Of a stretch of 64,000 nucleotides of DNA, positions 33,877 to 44,446 are shown piece by piece. The position numbers and the translations under genes are program-made. How positions within the stretch are numbered: position 1 is the stretch's first letter; each line of letters opens with the position of its first letter. The DNA comes from Anaerolineaceae bacterium oral taxon 439 (GTDB lineage: Bacteria; Chloroflexota; Anaerolineae; Anaerolineales; Anaerolineaceae). Location of the stretch: contig CP017039.1 of assembly GCA_001717545.1 (NCBI GenBank), forward strand, positions 2,108,001 through 2,172,000, in the 5' to 3' direction. Under the pieces are notes generated by a model. It did no database searches, was not told the DNA's origin, and saw only the letters and a list, made by a program, of their open reading frames with translations.

Positions 33877-36300
33877 ATGGATTCATCCGCCGGCTCGTTC
33901 GAATCCAAGCCAAAACTCAATAAGTTTCAGCAAAAACTCGAAGAATTCCGTCTTATCGGACAAGATCCGGTCATGATGATCGCGCTGATTTTTTCCGCAA
34001 TCTTTGTCCTGGTTTTCGTCTTCCTTCCGATCTTCCGAACGATCGGCCGCGGCTTTTATACGGACGCGGGTCAATTCGACCTGACCAACTTTGCGCGTTA
34101 CCTCGAAGGGACCCCGCTCGCCGGAATCAACGCGTATTTCCAGAAGATCGGGCTGATTCTCGGCGAGACGACGAATTACGGACGAACGTACCGGTCGACG
34201 CTTTTCGATACGCTCCTCATGGGGCTCCTGACCGCGACCGCGGGAACCGTCGTCGGCTTTATTTTCGCCTACGCGACCGTTCGCTGCAACATTCCTGGAA
34301 AGAAAATCGTTCACCTGTTAGCGCTGGTTCCAACGGTGTCGCCGCCGTTCGCGGTCGCGATCGCCATGATCCAGCTTTTCGGCCGCAGCGGGCTGATCAC
34401 CAAGCAGCTCCTCGGAATAAAAGTTACTCCCGGAATGAACGATATTTATGGGCTGGACGGCCTGGTCATCGTTCAGACGCTGACGTTCTTCTCGGTCGCA
34501 TACCTGATGCTGCGGTCGATGATGGAGCGGCTCGATTCGTCGATGGAGGAAGCGGCGGAAACGCTCGGCGCCTCCCGGTTCTACATCTTCCGAACGGTAA
34601 CGCTTCCGCTCCTGACGCCCGGAATCGCCGCCTCGTTCATGCTCCTGTTCGTTGAATCGTTAGCCGACCTCGGCAACCCGCAATTTATTTCCGGACAGAA
34701 AACGGTTCTCTCGTCCCAGATCTACATGGCGATCATCGGCGAATTCAATTATCAGAAGGCATCCGCGCTTTCGCTTGTCCTGTTGATTCCGACGCTGATC
34801 GTATATATCTTCCAGCGGTATTATCTTACGAAAAAATCGTATGTTTCCGTAACCGGGAAACCGACGGTCGGACGCGTTTACGAAAAAAGTCCGGTCATTC
34901 GACGGATTTTCGCGGTTTTCGTCTATCTCGTCTGCTTTTTTATTCTCCTCGTCTACGTTACCGTCATCGCCAGCTCATTCGTTAAGAATTGGGGCGTTAA
35001 TTACACGCCGTCGCTGAATAACTGGTCGATGATGTTCGCGCGCGGACTCGAAGCGATTTTAGATACGACGTTCCTGAGTCTCTACGCAACCCCGATCGCG
35101 GCGCTGTTGGGAATGATCATCGCGTATCTCGTCGTGCGGAAAAAGTTCGTCGGCAAAGATATTCTCGATTTCGGTTCAAATATCGGCGGCGCCGTCCCCG
35201 GAACGATCGTCGGCATGGGCTTTATCCTGATTTTCAACTTCCAAACCGTCTGGGTCCTTTGGGTCCTGCTGCTGATTGCGTCCTGGTTCTATCTTAGCTG
35301 CGTATCAAAATCGCCGCGGGAACGGCTTTTGATCCTGATCCCGGGAGTTGTCGTCGGGCTCTTCGCCGGGAGTCTTTCGAACGGCGGCGTTCTTTGGGGA
35401 ACGGGAGGTCTTTTCGGCCCGAATTTTGCGAAGCTGACCGGAATAGCTCCGGACGCCGCGGCGCCGTTCGGGATCGGGCTGCCGGCGTTCTATTACATGA
35501 TCGGCGCGGTCTACCTGATCACGGCGCTGATCCTGCGCGCCGACCCAGGCGCGAAATCGATCGCAAAAATCTCTTTCTGGGTCGGGCTGTACGTCTGCGC
35601 GAATCAGTGGATCCTCTACCTGACGAAGCCGCTCCGAATCTACGGGAAAACGCATTCAATCAAATGGCTGCGGACGCTGCTGGCGTCGCTCGCCGATTAT
35701 CTTGAAGTCCCGTTTTCGCTTCCGCCCTTTTTCCTGGGCGTATGCCTGTTCTTTATCTCCGCGCTGATTATCTATACGTATCGCGGGAAGATGGCGACGG
35801 TCCTCAAAGCGGCGCTGATGATCGCGTCGGTCGCGATGCTGTTCGCGGGGGATCAGCTGAAAATGAACGGGACGGCGTATATTATTATCTTCGCGTTCCT
35901 CGTCCGGTCGCTTCCCGCCTCCGTCCGTTCCGGCGTCGCCTCGCTTCAGCAAATCGATCACTCAATCGAGGAAGCTTCGACGATCATGGGCGGCGACAGC
36001 CAGTACACGTTCCGAAAAGTTACGCTGCCGCTGATTCTTCCGGCGTTCATGACCGGGCTGATTTTCAGCTTCACGCGTCATATGACTTCGCTTTCGGCGA
36101 TCATCTTCCTCGTCAGCTCCAAATGGCAGATTGTCACCGCGTCGATCATGAGCGGCTGGGAACAGGACGGGATCAGCTTTGCCGCGACGTATTCCTCCGT
36201 CATTATTTTCATCGTTCTGATCTTTATCGGCGTCATGGGCCTCGTGACGCGAAAGGTCCTGAAAATTGACTCGAATATCGATATTAACGCCGGAATTTAG
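33877..36300 (+). CDS. ABC transporter permease, fused double-domain (FbpB-like)
   Basis: An 807-residue membrane protein in which two permease units are joined. The first EAA loop is EEAAETLGASRFYIFRTVTL (about residue 220) and the second is EEASTIMGGDSQYTFRKVTL (about 700). So both halves can contact the ATPase, as in FbpB/AfuB. Family members are usually 520-560 residues. Here roughly 250 extra residues with several further TM segments sit in the second half (around PGVVVGLFAGSLSNGG to LPPFFLGVCLFFISALIIYT). The start MDSSAGSFESK has GGAGGG 4-5 bases upstream. No frameshift is seen. Confidence 0.88.
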   Translation: MDSSAGSFESKPKLNKFQQKLEEFRLIGQDPVMMIALIFSAIFVLVFVFLPIFRTIGRGFYTDAGQFDLTNFARYLEGTPLAGINAYFQKIGLILGETTNYGRTYRSTLFDTLLMGLLTATAGTVVGFIFAYATVRCNIPGKKIVHLLALVPTVSPPFAVAIAMIQLFGRSGLITKQLLGIKVTPGMNDIYGLDGLVIVQTLTFFSVAYLMLRSMMERLDSSMEEAAETLGASRFYIFRTVTLPLLTPGIAASFMLLFVESLADLGNPQFISGQKTVLSSQIYMAIIGEFNYQKASALSLVLLIPTLIVYIFQRYYLTKKSYVSVTGKPTVGRVYEKSPVIRRIFAVFVYLVCFFILLVYVTVIASSFVKNWGVNYTPSLNNWSMMFARGLEAILDTTFLSLYATPIAALLGMIIAYLVVRKKFVGKDILDFGSNIGGAVPGTIVGMGFILIFNFQTVWVLWVLLLIASWFYLSCVSKSPRERLLILIPGVVVGLFAGSLSNGGVLWGTGGLFGPNFAKLTGIAPDAAAPFGIGLPAFYYMIGAVYLITALILRADPGAKSIAKISFWVGLYVCANQWILYLTKPLRIYGKTHSIKWLRTLLASLADYLEVPFSLPPFFLGVCLFFISALIIYTYRGKMATVLKAALMIASVAMLFAGDQLKMNGTAYIIIFAFLVRSLPASVRSGVASLQQIDHSIEEASTIMGGDSQYTFRKVTLPLILPAFMTGLIFSFTRHMTSLSAIIFLVSSKWQIVTASIMSGWEQDGISFAATYSSVIIFIVLIFIGVMGLVTRKVLKIDSNIDINAGI

Positions 36301-36315
36301 TCCAGGAGAATGCAA

Positions 36316-37398
36316 ATGTATTTAGAAATTGATGATGTTTCAAAAATCTTTCCGGCCCGAGGCGGCGGGAAAGAGGTCGTCGCCGTCAATCATGTCAGCC
36401 TGAACATTGAAAAAGGCGAATTCGTGACGATGCTGGGGCCGTCCGGCTGCGGAAAAACGACGATGCTGCGGATCGTCGCCGGCTTTGAGTTTCCAACGTC
36501 CGGAAATATTATCCTTGACGGAAGGAATTTGAATCAGGTCCCGACGCACAAGCGCGATATGTCGATGGTTTTCCAAAGCTACGCGATCTTTCCGCATCTC
36601 AACGTACATGATAATATCGCCTATGGGCTCAACGTTCAAAAGGTCCCGGCGGAAGCTCAGAAAAAACGGGTCCGGCGCGTTCTGGAAATGGTTCATCTCG
36701 AAGGCTACGAAAACCGCGCGCCGAACCAGCTCTCCGGCGGACAGCAGCAGCGCGTCGCGCTGGCCCGCGCCCTGATCATGGAGCCGAAGGTGCTGCTGAT
36801 GGACGAGCCGCTGTCCAATCTGGATACAAAACTGCGGGAAGCAATGCGGTTTGAAATCCGTGAGCTCCAGCGAAACCTGGGCTTCACCTGCCTGTACGTT
36901 ACCCATGATCAGCTTGAAGCGATGGTATTATCCGATAAGGCGCTGATTATGAACGCCGGCAGTATCGAGCAGTACGGATCGCCGCGGGAAATTTACCGCT
37001 ACCCGAAAACGCGCTTCGTCGCAGACTTTATCGGACGCGCAAACTTCCTTCCCGGGAAAATCGCCGGTCATGACGGCGACACGGTCCACGCACGCATGGG
37101 CGAACTGACGATCGCGATTTCGGACCCGGTTTATCGCGATCTCGCCGTAGGCGAAGACGTCGACGTCGTGCTGCGCCCTGAGATTATCAAGGTGGACCGC
37201 AACGAGGGAAGCGCCGGCGCGGTCGTACTGCAGTCCGCATATCTGGGCGAATCGGTCGAATATATCCTCGAATACCTGGGGCAGAGGATTTCCGCGAAAG
37301 AAACCGATCCAACCCGGCTGACCGTGATCCCCGCCGGGACGGAAGTCCGGATCTCGTTCCCGGAAAGCTGTGTGCATCTGATTCGAAGAAAGGACTGA
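36316..37398 (+). CDS. ABC transporter ATPase (FbpC/PotA-like)
   Basis: The 360-residue ATPase of the preceding permease. Walker A is GPSGCGKTT, the Q loop is MVFQSYAIFPHL, the signature is LSGGQQQRVALARAL, Walker B is VLLMDEPLSNLD, and the switch His is in YVTHDQLEAM. The C-terminal TOBE domain (about 240-360) is typical of iron, polyamine and sugar importers and may bind a regulator. The ATG at 36316 is favoured because AGGAGA lies 7 bases upstream; ATG 36310 is too close to that site. It closes the SBP-permease-ATPase operon with a 15-base gap. Confidence 0.92.
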   Translation: MYLEIDDVSKIFPARGGGKEVVAVNHVSLNIEKGEFVTMLGPSGCGKTTMLRIVAGFEFPTSGNIILDGRNLNQVPTHKRDMSMVFQSYAIFPHLNVHDNIAYGLNVQKVPAEAQKKRVRRVLEMVHLEGYENRAPNQLSGGQQQRVALARALIMEPKVLLMDEPLSNLDTKLREAMRFEIRELQRNLGFTCLYVTHDQLEAMVLSDKALIMNAGSIEQYGSPREIYRYPKTRFVADFIGRANFLPGKIAGHDGDTVHARMGELTIAISDPVYRDLAVGEDVDVVLRPEIIKVDRNEGSAGAVVLQSAYLGESVEYILEYLGQRISAKETDPTRLTVIPAGTEVRISFPESCVHLIRRKD

Positions 37399-37454
37399 AA
37401 GCGGAAGCGTTCGGATCGGCGCAGCCTCTAAGGGATTAACGGTAAAATACCCGT

Positions 37455-38729
37455 ATGACAACGCACGCGTTAGAAGGCGCCGTATTCGGAAATCCCAGGA
37501 GGCTTCTTTTCCTTCTCCTTTTCGCGCTCGCCGCCTTCCCCGTCAGCGCAGCGGCGCGGCAGACAAACACCGTCTCGGCATGGGACCTGATCGGGCTGAT
37601 CAACGGGCAGCGCGGCGGATACGGATTAAGCCCGCTGGCGACCGATCAGGCCCTGATGAACTGCGCGCAGAGCACGGCGCAAACGATGGCGGATTATCGG
37701 ATGAGCTGGCATATCGGCGACGTTTCCGGACGCGTCGCCCAATTCGGATACAACAACGGCGGCCGCGCCTACGCGACCGAGAATTTCGCGACCGGCCCGT
37801 CCACCCTCGACCAGATCGCCGCGGTCTGGAGCGACGCGACCCACCAGATCGCGTCCTCCGGCGGGAAATACTGCCATATCGGCGCGGGCGTCGCCGAAGC
37901 GAACGGCGTCACCTACTACGTTATCCAGGCCGCATACCCGGCGACGGGAACCGGATGCGGCTACTCTGGATCCGGATCGGCTTCCGGCGGAAGCCCGGGC
38001 GCAGGATCCGGCGGAACCGGCGCTGGCGGCACGGGAACGCTCCCGGTATTCGACATGTCGCAGATCATCGCCAGTATCAAAATCGCGGAGCCAGACGCCG
38101 ACGGAAATACGTACCATGTCGTTCAGAACGGCCAGAGCCTCTGGAGCATTGCGTCGGCGTACGGCGTAAAAATCGAAGACGTCGCCGCGTGGAACAATAT
38201 CAAAGATCCGGCCGCTATTGCGCTGAATCAGAAGCTGTTGATCCCCAGCGCAGAGATGATCGCTAATCGAACGCTGCCGACGACCCCGGCGGTCGTTCTG
38301 CCGACGATGAGCGCGGATGGAAAATTCCGGCATGAAATCTCCGCCGGAGAAACGCTCTGGTCGATCGCGGAATCCTGGAGCGCCGATTTCGCCGAATTGA
38401 AACGAATCAATGGCCTGACCGACGAGACCGCGTTAGGGATCGGGTGGAAACTGTTCATCCCCGTCACGCCGACGGCAACTTCCGAGCCGACGCTGACCGC
38501 GCTTCCGACGCTCGTTCCAACAATGACCGCGACCGCCGATCCGCTCGCCAGTACCGAAACCGCGGCTGAATTCATTCGGGCTGGAACCGCCGCGCCGACC
38601 TTGAAGCCAACGCCCGAACCGTCGCACCTGCCGAAAGCGTCGATGCGCACCTTCATGATCTTAGGGATCGTCGCGTCGATCGTCGTCGGCGCTGGAATTA
38701 TTTCTTACGCGCTAACGAAACAGCGTTAG
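37455..38729 (+). CDS. Secreted CAP-domain protein with two LysM repeats and C-terminal TM anchor
   Basis: A 424-residue surface protein. The signal is RRLLFLLLFALAAFPVSA. The CAP/SCP domain (about 45-165) contains LIGLINGQRGGYGLSPL and HIGDVSGRVAQFGYNNGG. A Gly/Ser-rich linker follows. LysM repeat 1 is YHVVQNGQSLWSIASAYGVK and repeat 2 is FRHEISAGETLWSIAESWSA. A Thr/Pro-rich stretch precedes a C-terminal helix (FMILGIVASIVVGAGIISYA) and KQR. LysM binds glycans such as peptidoglycan; CAP domains have varied roles (lipid binding, protease-like, toxin). It is a tandem paralogue of the next gene, 31 bases downstream. Confidence 0.85.
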   Translation: MTTHALEGAVFGNPRRLLFLLLFALAAFPVSAAARQTNTVSAWDLIGLINGQRGGYGLSPLATDQALMNCAQSTAQTMADYRMSWHIGDVSGRVAQFGYNNGGRAYATENFATGPSTLDQIAAVWSDATHQIASSGGKYCHIGAGVAEANGVTYYVIQAAYPATGTGCGYSGSGSASGGSPGAGSGGTGAGGTGTLPVFDMSQIIASIKIAEPDADGNTYHVVQNGQSLWSIASAYGVKIEDVAAWNNIKDPAAIALNQKLLIPSAEMIANRTLPTTPAVVLPTMSADGKFRHEISAGETLWSIAESWSADFAELKRINGLTDETALGIGWKLFIPVTPTATSEPTLTALPTLVPTMTATADPLASTETAAEFIRAGTAAPTLKPTPEPSHLPKASMRTFMILGIVASIVVGAGIISYALTKQR

Positions 38730-38760
38730 CCGCCAGGAGAACGGTCGAACGGGAGGAAAC

Positions 38761-40074
38761 ATGACAGCAAAGCGTCGTCCGGATCATCAGCAGGCAGCCG
38801 TTTTCAGCTCCGCTCGCCGTCTCAGCCGGGTCGTTTTTACTCTGGTCCTCCTGTTCTTCATGAAGTTCAGCGCGACCGTCTTCGCGCGGCAGGCGACGCC
38901 GACGCTTTCGATTCCGACGCTGACGATAACCCCGACGCAGCTCTACATCGTCACGAAAGATGACCTGATCCGCTGGGTCAACGAATCCCGTTCCAAACTC
39001 GGTTACCGTGGGCTGAAAGCCGACCCGTACCTGATGATCAGCGCTCAGGACTCGGCGCAGATCATGGCCGATCAGGCCATCGGCCATCTCGGCGGTCTCA
39101 AGGACCGGATTCCGCTTTACGGTTACAACAACGGAATGGAAGTCTTCGCGACCGAAAACTACATGACCGGCCCGTTGCCGCTGGAATCGATCCTCGCTAA
39201 CTGGACCGACTGGGAACATCAGCGCATCATCGAGAACCCGCTGTACTGCCATATTGGCGTCGGGATCGCGGAAGGCGCGGACGGAACGGTCTACTATGTC
39301 GTTCAGGCTGCGTACCCCGCTTTTCAGAACAGCTGTGCCTATGCGAAGCCGCCGGCCGGCTCCACACCGCTTCCCGGGATCACGGCGGTTCCAGGCGGCG
39401 TCAGCGCTCCGATCGTCAGCGTCTCACAATACATCGCCGCGGTCCGGATCGCTACCCCGAACGCCGAAGGGCAAACGATCCACGTCGTAAAAAACGGCCA
39501 GAGCCTCTGGAGCATCGCGGCTGCCTACGGTGTCAATTTTGACGACCTGGTCCGCTGGAACCATCTCACCGAATCATCCAAACTAGATCTGGATCAGAAG
39601 CTTCTCATTCCTGATCCGGCGACCGTCAGGGATCAGGCGATCCCGACCGCGATTCCGACGATCCTGCCGACGATGTTTCCCGACGGGAAATTTCGCCACG
39701 TTATTCAGCCCGGCGAGACGCTCTGGTCGATCGCCGATCTCTGGAAGGTCGATCTGGAATCGCTGAAACTGGTGAACGGGCTGACGGACGACGTCTCGCT
39801 GGGCGTCGGATGGCGACTGTTCATCCCGGTTACGCCGACGGCGACTCCGCTTCCGACGCTGACCGCAACGGCAGACCAGCCGGCAACGATCAGCGCCATA
39901 ATCGAAACCGCGGCCGCGCTGACGCTGACCCCCGCGACCGCGTCGTCGATTCCCGAGACGCCGCATGATTCGAGCAAAGGAAGCCAAACCGTCCGCATCT
40001 TCGTTATGATCGGCCTTGGCCTGGCGCTCCTCGCCTGCGGCGCGCTGGTCGGGTACAGCCTTAAGCGCAGGTAA
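38761..40074 (+). CDS. Secreted CAP-domain protein with two LysM repeats and C-terminal TM anchor (paralogue)
   Basis: A 437-residue paralogue of the upstream gene with the same order. It has a signal (VVFTLVLLFFMKFSATVFA), then a CAP domain with LIRWVNESRSKLGYRGLKA and PLYGYNNGMEVFATENYMTG. LysM repeats IHVVKNGQSLWSIAAAYGVN and FRHVIQPGETLWSIADLWKV follow, then a Thr/Ala-rich spacer and the C-terminal helix VRIFVMIGLGLALLACGALV. The LysM parts are closer to the neighbour than the CAP parts. Gene duplication with divergence of the CAP domain is the simplest view. It ends 250 bases before the ATPase genes, which have their own promoter. Confidence 0.85.
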   Translation: MTAKRRPDHQQAAVFSSARRLSRVVFTLVLLFFMKFSATVFARQATPTLSIPTLTITPTQLYIVTKDDLIRWVNESRSKLGYRGLKADPYLMISAQDSAQIMADQAIGHLGGLKDRIPLYGYNNGMEVFATENYMTGPLPLESILANWTDWEHQRIIENPLYCHIGVGIAEGADGTVYYVVQAAYPAFQNSCAYAKPPAGSTPLPGITAVPGGVSAPIVSVSQYIAAVRIATPNAEGQTIHVVKNGQSLWSIAAAYGVNFDDLVRWNHLTESSKLDLDQKLLIPDPATVRDQAIPTAIPTILPTMFPDGKFRHVIQPGETLWSIADLWKVDLESLKLVNGLTDDVSLGVGWRLFIPVTPTATPLPTLTATADQPATISAIIETAAALTLTPATASSIPETPHDSSKGSQTVRIFVMIGLGLALLACGALVGYSLKRR

Positions 40075-40124
40075 AATTCATCCGGCCCTGCGCGAATCGT
40101 TCTAATGATGATAATTCTTTAACC

Positions 40125-40153
40125 TTGACAGAAACGCAGTTTTCAATCATAAT
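40125..40153 (+). promoter_or_regulatory. Promoter of the N-ATPase operon
   Basis: TTGACA (40125-40130), 17 bases, CATAAT (40148-40153). This is the best promoter match in the window, in an A+T-rich patch between G+C-rich genes. It leaves an untranslated leader of about 165 bases before atpD. Confidence 0.75.
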
Positions 40154-40182
40154 ATTTTTGTATACATAAATATTTGTTCCAG

Positions 40183-40198
40183 CCTGGAGCAGGCTCCA
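40183..40198 (+). promoter_or_regulatory. Leader hairpin upstream of atpD
   Basis: CTGGAG, loop CAGG, CTCCAG form a compact perfect stem in the leader of the ATPase mRNA, about 25 bases after the expected transcription start. No T-run follows. It could stabilise the mRNA or serve as a protein target; nothing more can be said. Confidence 0.4.
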
Positions 40199-40215
40199 GC
40201 TTTCGGTCCGAATAA

Positions 40216-42017
<1,802 letters not shown>

Positions 42018-42030
42018 TCGGGAGCGGAGA

Positions 42031-42339
42031 ATGACGAACGAAACGTTCAGGTACCGAAAGCGGAGAAAACCCGAATCAGTCGAGAAAACGAAACGCCGCG
42101 TTTCGACGAAAATTACCGGGCATGAATTTCGCGCGGTTTCGTTAGGCTGGGATATCGCCCTCCCGATCTTCGCCGGGCCGCTCTTCGGCGTCTGGCTCGA
42201 TCATAAACTCGGCTATGAGGGCGTGTTCGTGCTGATCCTGTTAGGAGTCGGCATATTCCTGGCGGTTGTGCAGGTCTGCCGCGCGATTCATCGAGAATCG
42301 GTTTGGACAAGAGAGGAAGAGAGGGAAAATCGAGAATGA
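42031..42339 (+). CDS. atpQ: N-ATPase accessory membrane protein AtpQ (AtpI-like)
   Basis: A 102-residue protein with a basic N-terminus (YRKRRKPESVEKTKRRV) and two TM helices (ALPIFAGPLFGVWLD, then GVFVLILLGVGIFLAVVQVC), similar to AtpI/Atp1 proteins. AtpQ is one of two hallmark accessory proteins of N-ATPases, probably helping c-ring assembly or Mg handling. The basic and acidic tails are strongly charged. It overlaps atpR by 4 bases. Confidence 0.8.
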   Translation: MTNETFRYRKRRKPESVEKTKRRVSTKITGHEFRAVSLGWDIALPIFAGPLFGVWLDHKLGYEGVFVLILLGVGIFLAVVQVCRAIHRESVWTREEERENRE

Positions 42340-42689
42340 GCGGCTGGGCTGTCTGGGGACTGTACGCGGCGCTTTGGGTTCTTGCAGGCGCCGTCGTCGG
42401 CTATTTCTTTATCATCATCATCGAGCTGTCGACGCGCCTGAACGACGGACGGAAGTTTTCATGGGCGGCGATGACTGGCGGATGGCTGGTGCGGACGATC
42501 GGGATCGGCGTTCTGCTGTTTTTCGCAGTGCGCCAGGACGCCGTATACGCGATTCTTTTCGTCGCCGCGTTTACGATCGTGAACAGCGTCCAGGTAGCCA
42601 GAATGCGCCGGTTGGCCGACAGAATGGATCGGGCAAAACGGGAAGCGGCGCCGATTTCGGAAATGGAGAACGATGGAAGTAACGCATAA
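42336..42689 (+). CDS. atpR: N-ATPase accessory membrane protein AtpR
   Basis: A 117-residue membrane protein from ATG 42336 (ATGA overlap with the atpQ stop) with three TM helices: LYAALWVLAGAVVGYFFIII, then FSWAAMTGGWLVRTIGIGVL, then AVYAILFVAAFTIVNSVQVA. An Arg lies inside the second helix (LVRTIG), a feature of AtpR, whose Arg is thought to interact with the c-ring carboxylates. atpR is found only in N-ATPase operons, so this gene is diagnostic. It overlaps atpB by 17 bases. Confidence 0.8.
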   Translation: MSGWAVWGLYAALWVLAGAVVGYFFIIIIELSTRLNDGRKFSWAAMTGGWLVRTIGIGVLLFFAVRQDAVYAILFVAAFTIVNSVQVARMRRLADRMDRAKREAAPISEMENDGSNA

Positions 42690-43371
42690 GATCGTCTTTT
42701 CGGTTTTCGGTATCGGGATCCGCGATACGGTCGTCATGACCTGGATTATGATGGCGCTGATTTCAGCGCTGGTCCTGATCCTGCGCCGCCGAATGCCGGC
42801 GATGATCGACTGGATTTTCAAGATGATCAACGGGATGGTCGGTGGAATCCTCGAAGGCGACGAGATTTCGTCTTATTTGCCGCTGCTTGGGAGCCTGTTT
42901 ATTTTTATTCTCTGCGCGAATTTATTATCCGTGATTCCCGGCCTGACGTCGCCGACCGCGGACGTCAACACGACGTTCGCATTAGCGCTCGTCGTCTTCT
43001 TCGCGGTTCATTTTTACGGGATCCGGCGAAAGGGACTCTGGGTTTACCTGAAGACCTTTGCGAATCCGCCGCTCCTGTTTCCGCTGGAGCTCCTGAGCCA
43101 TTTTTCCCGGACGCTGGCGCTGACGCTCCGTCTTTTCGGGAATATCCTGAGCGGGGACATGATCGTCGCGATCACGTTTTCGCTGGTCCCGCTGATCGTT
43201 CCGATTCCAATGATCGCGCTGAGCATGATGTCCGGCGTGATTCAGGCGTTTATCCTGACGACGCTGGCCTCATTGTATATTTCATCCGCGATTGAAATCG
43301 AAAAGGATGAGGAAAAAATAAAAAATATAGAGCTCGAAGAGAAGACCGGAAAGGAAAAAATTCATGTTTGA
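42673..43371 (+). CDS. atpB: N-ATPase subunit a
   Basis: The stator membrane subunit that forms the ion half-channels. It has 232 residues with five or six TM helices. The essential Arg is in SRTLALTLRLFGNILSGD (residues about 142-159). QAFILTTLASLYISSAIE is the last helix with the usual Gln. The C-terminus is a long charged tail (EKDEEKIKNIELEEKTGKEK) that is unusual for subunit a. It overlaps atpE by 8 bases, so the two are tightly coupled. Confidence 0.93.
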   Translation: MEVTHKIVFSVFGIGIRDTVVMTWIMMALISALVLILRRRMPAMIDWIFKMINGMVGGILEGDEISSYLPLLGSLFIFILCANLLSVIPGLTSPTADVNTTFALALVVFFAVHFYGIRRKGLWVYLKTFANPPLLFPLELLSHFSRTLALTLRLFGNILSGDMIVAITFSLVPLIVPIPMIALSMMSGVIQAFILTTLASLYISSAIEIEKDEEKIKNIELEEKTGKEKIHV

Positions 43372-43648
43372 AATTTTAAATGCAGGACAAATCGCTTCAC
43401 TTGTGTCGATTATCGCGGTCGCGTTCGTTATGGTCGGGGGGACGGTCGCGCCTACGATCATGGAGGGAAAGATCGCGGTCAAGGCGATCGAAGGGATCTC
43501 GCGTCAGCCGGACGCGGCGGGAACGATCCGAATGAGCATGATTATCGGAATGGCGCTGACGGAAACGACGAATATTTATTCGTTGCTGATCGCGCTGATC
43601 CTGATTTTCGCGAACCCGTTGCTGGGCCGATTCTTCGTCGGAGGATAA
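43364..43648 (+). CDS. atpE: N-ATPase subunit c with two membrane carboxylates
   Basis: A 94-residue hairpin protein of the rotor ring. Helix 2 has the ion-binding set E67, T68, T69 and Y72 in MALTETTNIYSLL. Helix 1 has E34 in PTIMEGKIAVKAIEG, aligned with the Gln32 that helps bind sodium in Ilyobacter c rings. The polar loop is SRQPDAAG. Two carboxylates per site are characteristic of N-type c subunits. The Thr-Thr-Tyr set resembles sodium-binding rings, so Na+ or H+ specificity cannot be settled here. Confidence 0.92.
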   Translation: MFEILNAGQIASLVSIIAVAFVMVGGTVAPTIMEGKIAVKAIEGISRQPDAAGTIRMSMIIGMALTETTNIYSLLIALILIFANPLLGRFFVGG

Positions 43649-43651
43649 CGC

Positions 43652-44446
43652 ATGCTTGAATTTGACGGCGTGACGATCCTGCTGGAAATCATCAATTTCT
43701 TAATTATCGCCGCAGCGTTGAATTTCCTGCTCTTTAAACCGGTCGTAAAACGCGCCGAGGCGCAGCGGATCGAACGGGAACGGCTTGAAGCCGAATTAAA
43801 ACGAGACCGGGAGGAAGCGGCGGAAAAGCTGGCGGCGATTAACGAACGGATCGCGAATTTCGAAACCGAACTGGAAGCGATTGCGGACGAAATGTATAAT
43901 CGCGGGAAACAGGTCCAGGAGGACCTGCTGGAAAGCGTCCGCGCCCATGCCGAAACGGTTATCCACGAAGAAGCGATCAAAGCCCGCTACGACGTCATGA
44001 TCGACCGGAAGGAAAACCAGGTCGAAATCGTCGACACGGTCATCTCCATAACCAGCAGCACGCTCCGGAAAGTCCTCCCAGCGAATACGCAGAGCGAATT
44101 GATCGGACGGTTGGTCAAACAGGTCTGGGACCTGGGGAAATCGGATATCAACCAGGTTTACGCCATCCGCGATTCGATCAAAGAGGAAGAACCGATTATC
44201 CGGATCGAAACGGCGGAAGAAATGTCGATCGAAGATAAGGGGAGCCTGGTCCGGACGTTCAGCGCGCTGGCGGATAAGGACGTCGTTCTGGAAATGGGGC
44301 TCGATCCATCGCTGATCGCCGGGATCAAGGTTCGGATCGGCGATATCATTTTAGAAAACTCGATCCAAAAGCATTTGTCAAACGTCCAGAAGGACGTCGT
44401 CCGTTCCGTAGAAAGGATGTTCGCGGATGAATCGGATGAAAGCTGA
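43652..44446 (+). CDS. atpF: N-ATPase subunit b fused to a delta-like domain
   Basis: A 264-residue peripheral stalk protein. One N-terminal TM helix (LLEIINFLIIAAALNFLLF) is followed by the long charged coiled coil of subunit b (about 30-110). The C-terminal part ends VVLEMGLDPSLIAGIKVRIG then DIILENSIQKHL, which matches the C-terminal domain of F-type delta (DPSLIGGxxxxIG). No separate atpH exists in the operon, as usual for N-ATPases, so this fusion supplies the delta function. It overlaps atpA by 20 bases. Confidence 0.88.
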   Translation: MLEFDGVTILLEIINFLIIAAALNFLLFKPVVKRAEAQRIERERLEAELKRDREEAAEKLAAINERIANFETELEAIADEMYNRGKQVQEDLLESVRAHAETVIHEEAIKARYDVMIDRKENQVEIVDTVISITSSTLRKVLPANTQSELIGRLVKQVWDLGKSDINQVYAIRDSIKEEEPIIRIETAEEMSIEDKGSLVRTFSALADKDVVLEMGLDPSLIAGIKVRIGDIILENSIQKHLSNVQKDVVRSVERMFADESDES

